Source of the DNA: Theropithecus gelada
Taxonomy: Eukaryota; Chordata; Mammalia; Primates; Cercopithecidae
Reading direction: 5' to 3'
Length of the DNA stretch: 64,000 nucleotides
Assembly (NCBI RefSeq): GCF_003255815.1
Contig: NC_037689.1
Location: forward strand, 53,693,875-53,757,874
In this document: piece by piece, positions 62,690 through 64,000 of the stretch
Numbering within the stretch: the first letter of the stretch is position 1
How the letters are laid out: the number at the start of each line of letters is the position of its first letter
Program-made: the position numbers and the translations under genes
The notes under the pieces: model-generated
Database searches by the model: none
What the model saw: only the letters and a program-made list of their open reading frames with translations
What the model was told of the DNA's origin: nothing

Positions 62690-63720
62690 GGTGAGGGGGA
62701 GGCAGAGTATGTCCTCAAGAAGCTCATAATTGAGTAGGGGGAACAACATGAATTCAAATTGTCTCACAAATAAATATAGGATTTGGTATATACTCTCGAA
62801 GAGGAGTATAAATAGTGCCATTTACACCAACCTGGTTTGGGAAGTAAGGAGCGTCTTTCCTGAGTATAACATTTGAGCTGAGATCTGAAAAGTGAGTAGG
62901 TATGAGGTCGAAAATTCAAAAGGATGGTATCTCATTCAGAGGGACTAATAGGTGCCATGGCTTTAAAAAACAAAACAAGCACTTTCATAGACAAAATAAG
63001 ACTAGGAGGGAGGTCAATGTGGAGATAAGAGAGTAAGTAGTTCATGGTATCTGGTATAAGGATGATGAAATAGAAAGGGTCACACTATACAAGGTCCTGT
63101 GAGATATCTTTTTTTTTTGGAAATTTTTATTTTGAGATCAATGGTAAGGTACTGGAGCATTTTAAACAGAGTTCTGTCTGTATCAAATTTACATTTTGAA
63201 TTTTCACACAGCTATGATATGTAAGCAAGAAGAAATGAATGAGGAGACATTAGGCTTGGATGACCATATTATTTAACCTAATAACCTGTATAGTGTTACA
63301 AGTGAAAGGTGGGACTATTAGTCACACTGAGGCAATGATATAAAGCATGTTTTCTCCAGACAAATCAAGACTATGATCATCCTAATATAAGACTACTGTA
63401 ACAGTCCAGGAAAGAGATGATGAGATTGTGCAGGGGTATGCAGGATAAATCTAAAAATGAAAGCTGAACCAAGAAATATTTAGGAGCAAAAAAAAAAAAA
63501 ATCAACTGAACTTAGTGGTGGATGTCCAGCAGGGGTGAGGTGGGAGGGTTTTAAGAATGACCTCCAAGATTTTGTTACTGGATAGCTAAGTGGTGCTACC
63601 AAACCTGAAGAAAGGAATATATCAAGGGAAGGTCATGCATTTCATGACAGTAAAAGATCATGAAATTATTTTTGAGACATCTAAGTGGAACTGTTGAGTA
63701 GGCAGTTAAATATACAGTCT
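62690..63720 (+). repeat. Unnamed ancient mammalian repeat, longest copy
   Basis: 'aacatttgagctgagatctg', 'acaaggtcctgtgagatatc', 'gactactgtaacagtccagg' and 'gtggtggatg'-type spacing form one ordered old repeat of about 1 kb. Name not recalled. Confidence 0.45.
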
Positions 63721-64000
63721 GGAATACAGAGGAAATTTCTGCATGCCTTAAAGTCTTCTCCTCTTTCAGTTCCATTATTCTTACTGTTGTCTTTGGGTTC
63801 CCTGAAAACGGGGCCTGGATGAGGACTTGGGTACAGCTAGTTTATTTGGAAGCAAGAATGAAAAACTAAAAGAGTGACACAGATGGGGAGGAAATGCCCA
63901 TCAAATGTATTATCATCAAGGTCATGCCTATGGACCATGGGGACTGTGTTTTGACAGAACTTTTGTATGTTCCTGAGAATCACAGAGAATTCCCCTTGCC

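Larger units (their letters stand above)
60145..62690 (+). mobile_element. L1 3' UTR fragment hosting THE1
   Basis: 'agaggggatgttggt' (to 60172) continues after the THE1 as 'caaagggcacaaactttcag' to '..cttcaataaagctaggtg'. The two pieces join into a normal old-L1 3' UTR when the THE1 and one ttggt are removed. Confidence 0.8.
36302..64000 (-). other. DMD: DMD intron 50 (3' part, incomplete)
   Basis: All sequence at higher coordinates than exon 51 is upstream in the transcript. Exon 50 was not found. The human intron is about 46 kb, so exon 50 should lie well outside the window. Confidence 0.9.

Noticed and set aside
1..64000. Search for other dystrophin exons, alternative dystrophin promoters or nested genes
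   Set aside because: No other segment shows dystrophin rod-domain coding with splice sites. The known internal promoters (Dp260, Dp140, Dp116, Dp71) lie in other introns.

Overview
This is primate nuclear DNA that is almost entirely intronic. The only protein-coding sequence I can support is one exon at 36069-36301 on the minus strand. It is exon 51 of the dystrophin gene (DMD): 233 bp, intact splice sites, and 77 complete codons encoding the end of hinge 3 and the start of spectrin-like repeat 20. Everything at higher coordinates is therefore intron 50 (upstream in the transcript) and everything at lower coordinates is intron 51. Exons 50 and 52 are not seen. The human introns are about 45 kb each, so both exons would lie outside the window.

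The host looks like an Old World monkey rather than human. Alu, L1PA-type L1, THE1/MST and Tigger elements make it an anthropoid primate. Three exon-51 codons differ from human dystrophin as I remember it (human Thr2439, Asp2490, Gln2491 are Ser, Gly, Arg here). The youngest Alu ends in 'ggcttgagccaccgcg' and the young L1 tails end in 'ccctacaactta..gtataataataataaataaatt', both of which I associate with cercopithecid lineages. The primate call is secure; the Old World monkey call is about 70%.

Layout. 1-36068 (intron 51): a decayed LTR, nested MIRs, three L1 tails with clear target-site duplications (4-7 kb), a Tigger1 DNA transposon broken by an L1 and an Alu (7.6-11.6 kb), MIRs and a MaLR LTR (15.7-17.1 kb), GA repeats (19-21 kb), a MaLR LTR inside an older LTR (22.3-23.1 kb), an ancient L1 carrying a DNA-transposon MITE and ending at an Alu (25.2-26.2 kb), more Alus (27-29 kb), a hAT element (31.6 kb), L2/MIR (32-33 kb), an Alu (33.6 kb), and MIRs plus a hairpin just 3' of exon 51. 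36302-64000 (intron 50): a MIR carrying an inserted copy of intron-51 sequence (37.2 kb), a GGAA array (38.7 kb), an Alu (40.7 kb), a hAT element (43.9 kb), an L1 with a 3' transduction (46.0-46.5 kb), an old L1 split by a MITE (46.7-47.9 kb), an Alu, an antisense L1 (49.4-50.5 kb), an ERV-type LTR (53.6-54.4 kb), a second copy of the MITE, an MST LTR (57.7 kb) and a complete THE1 element with a perfect 5-bp target-site duplication (60.2-62.4 kb).

I found no operon, CRISPR array, defence system or new gene. The most interesting signals are structural. Near-identical 54-bp direct repeats flank exon 51 about 2.9 kb apart. There is a 46-bp near-perfect hairpin between them, and a third inverted/direct repeat at 15.8 kb. 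Together they look like replication template-switch scars in a gene known for intragenic deletions.
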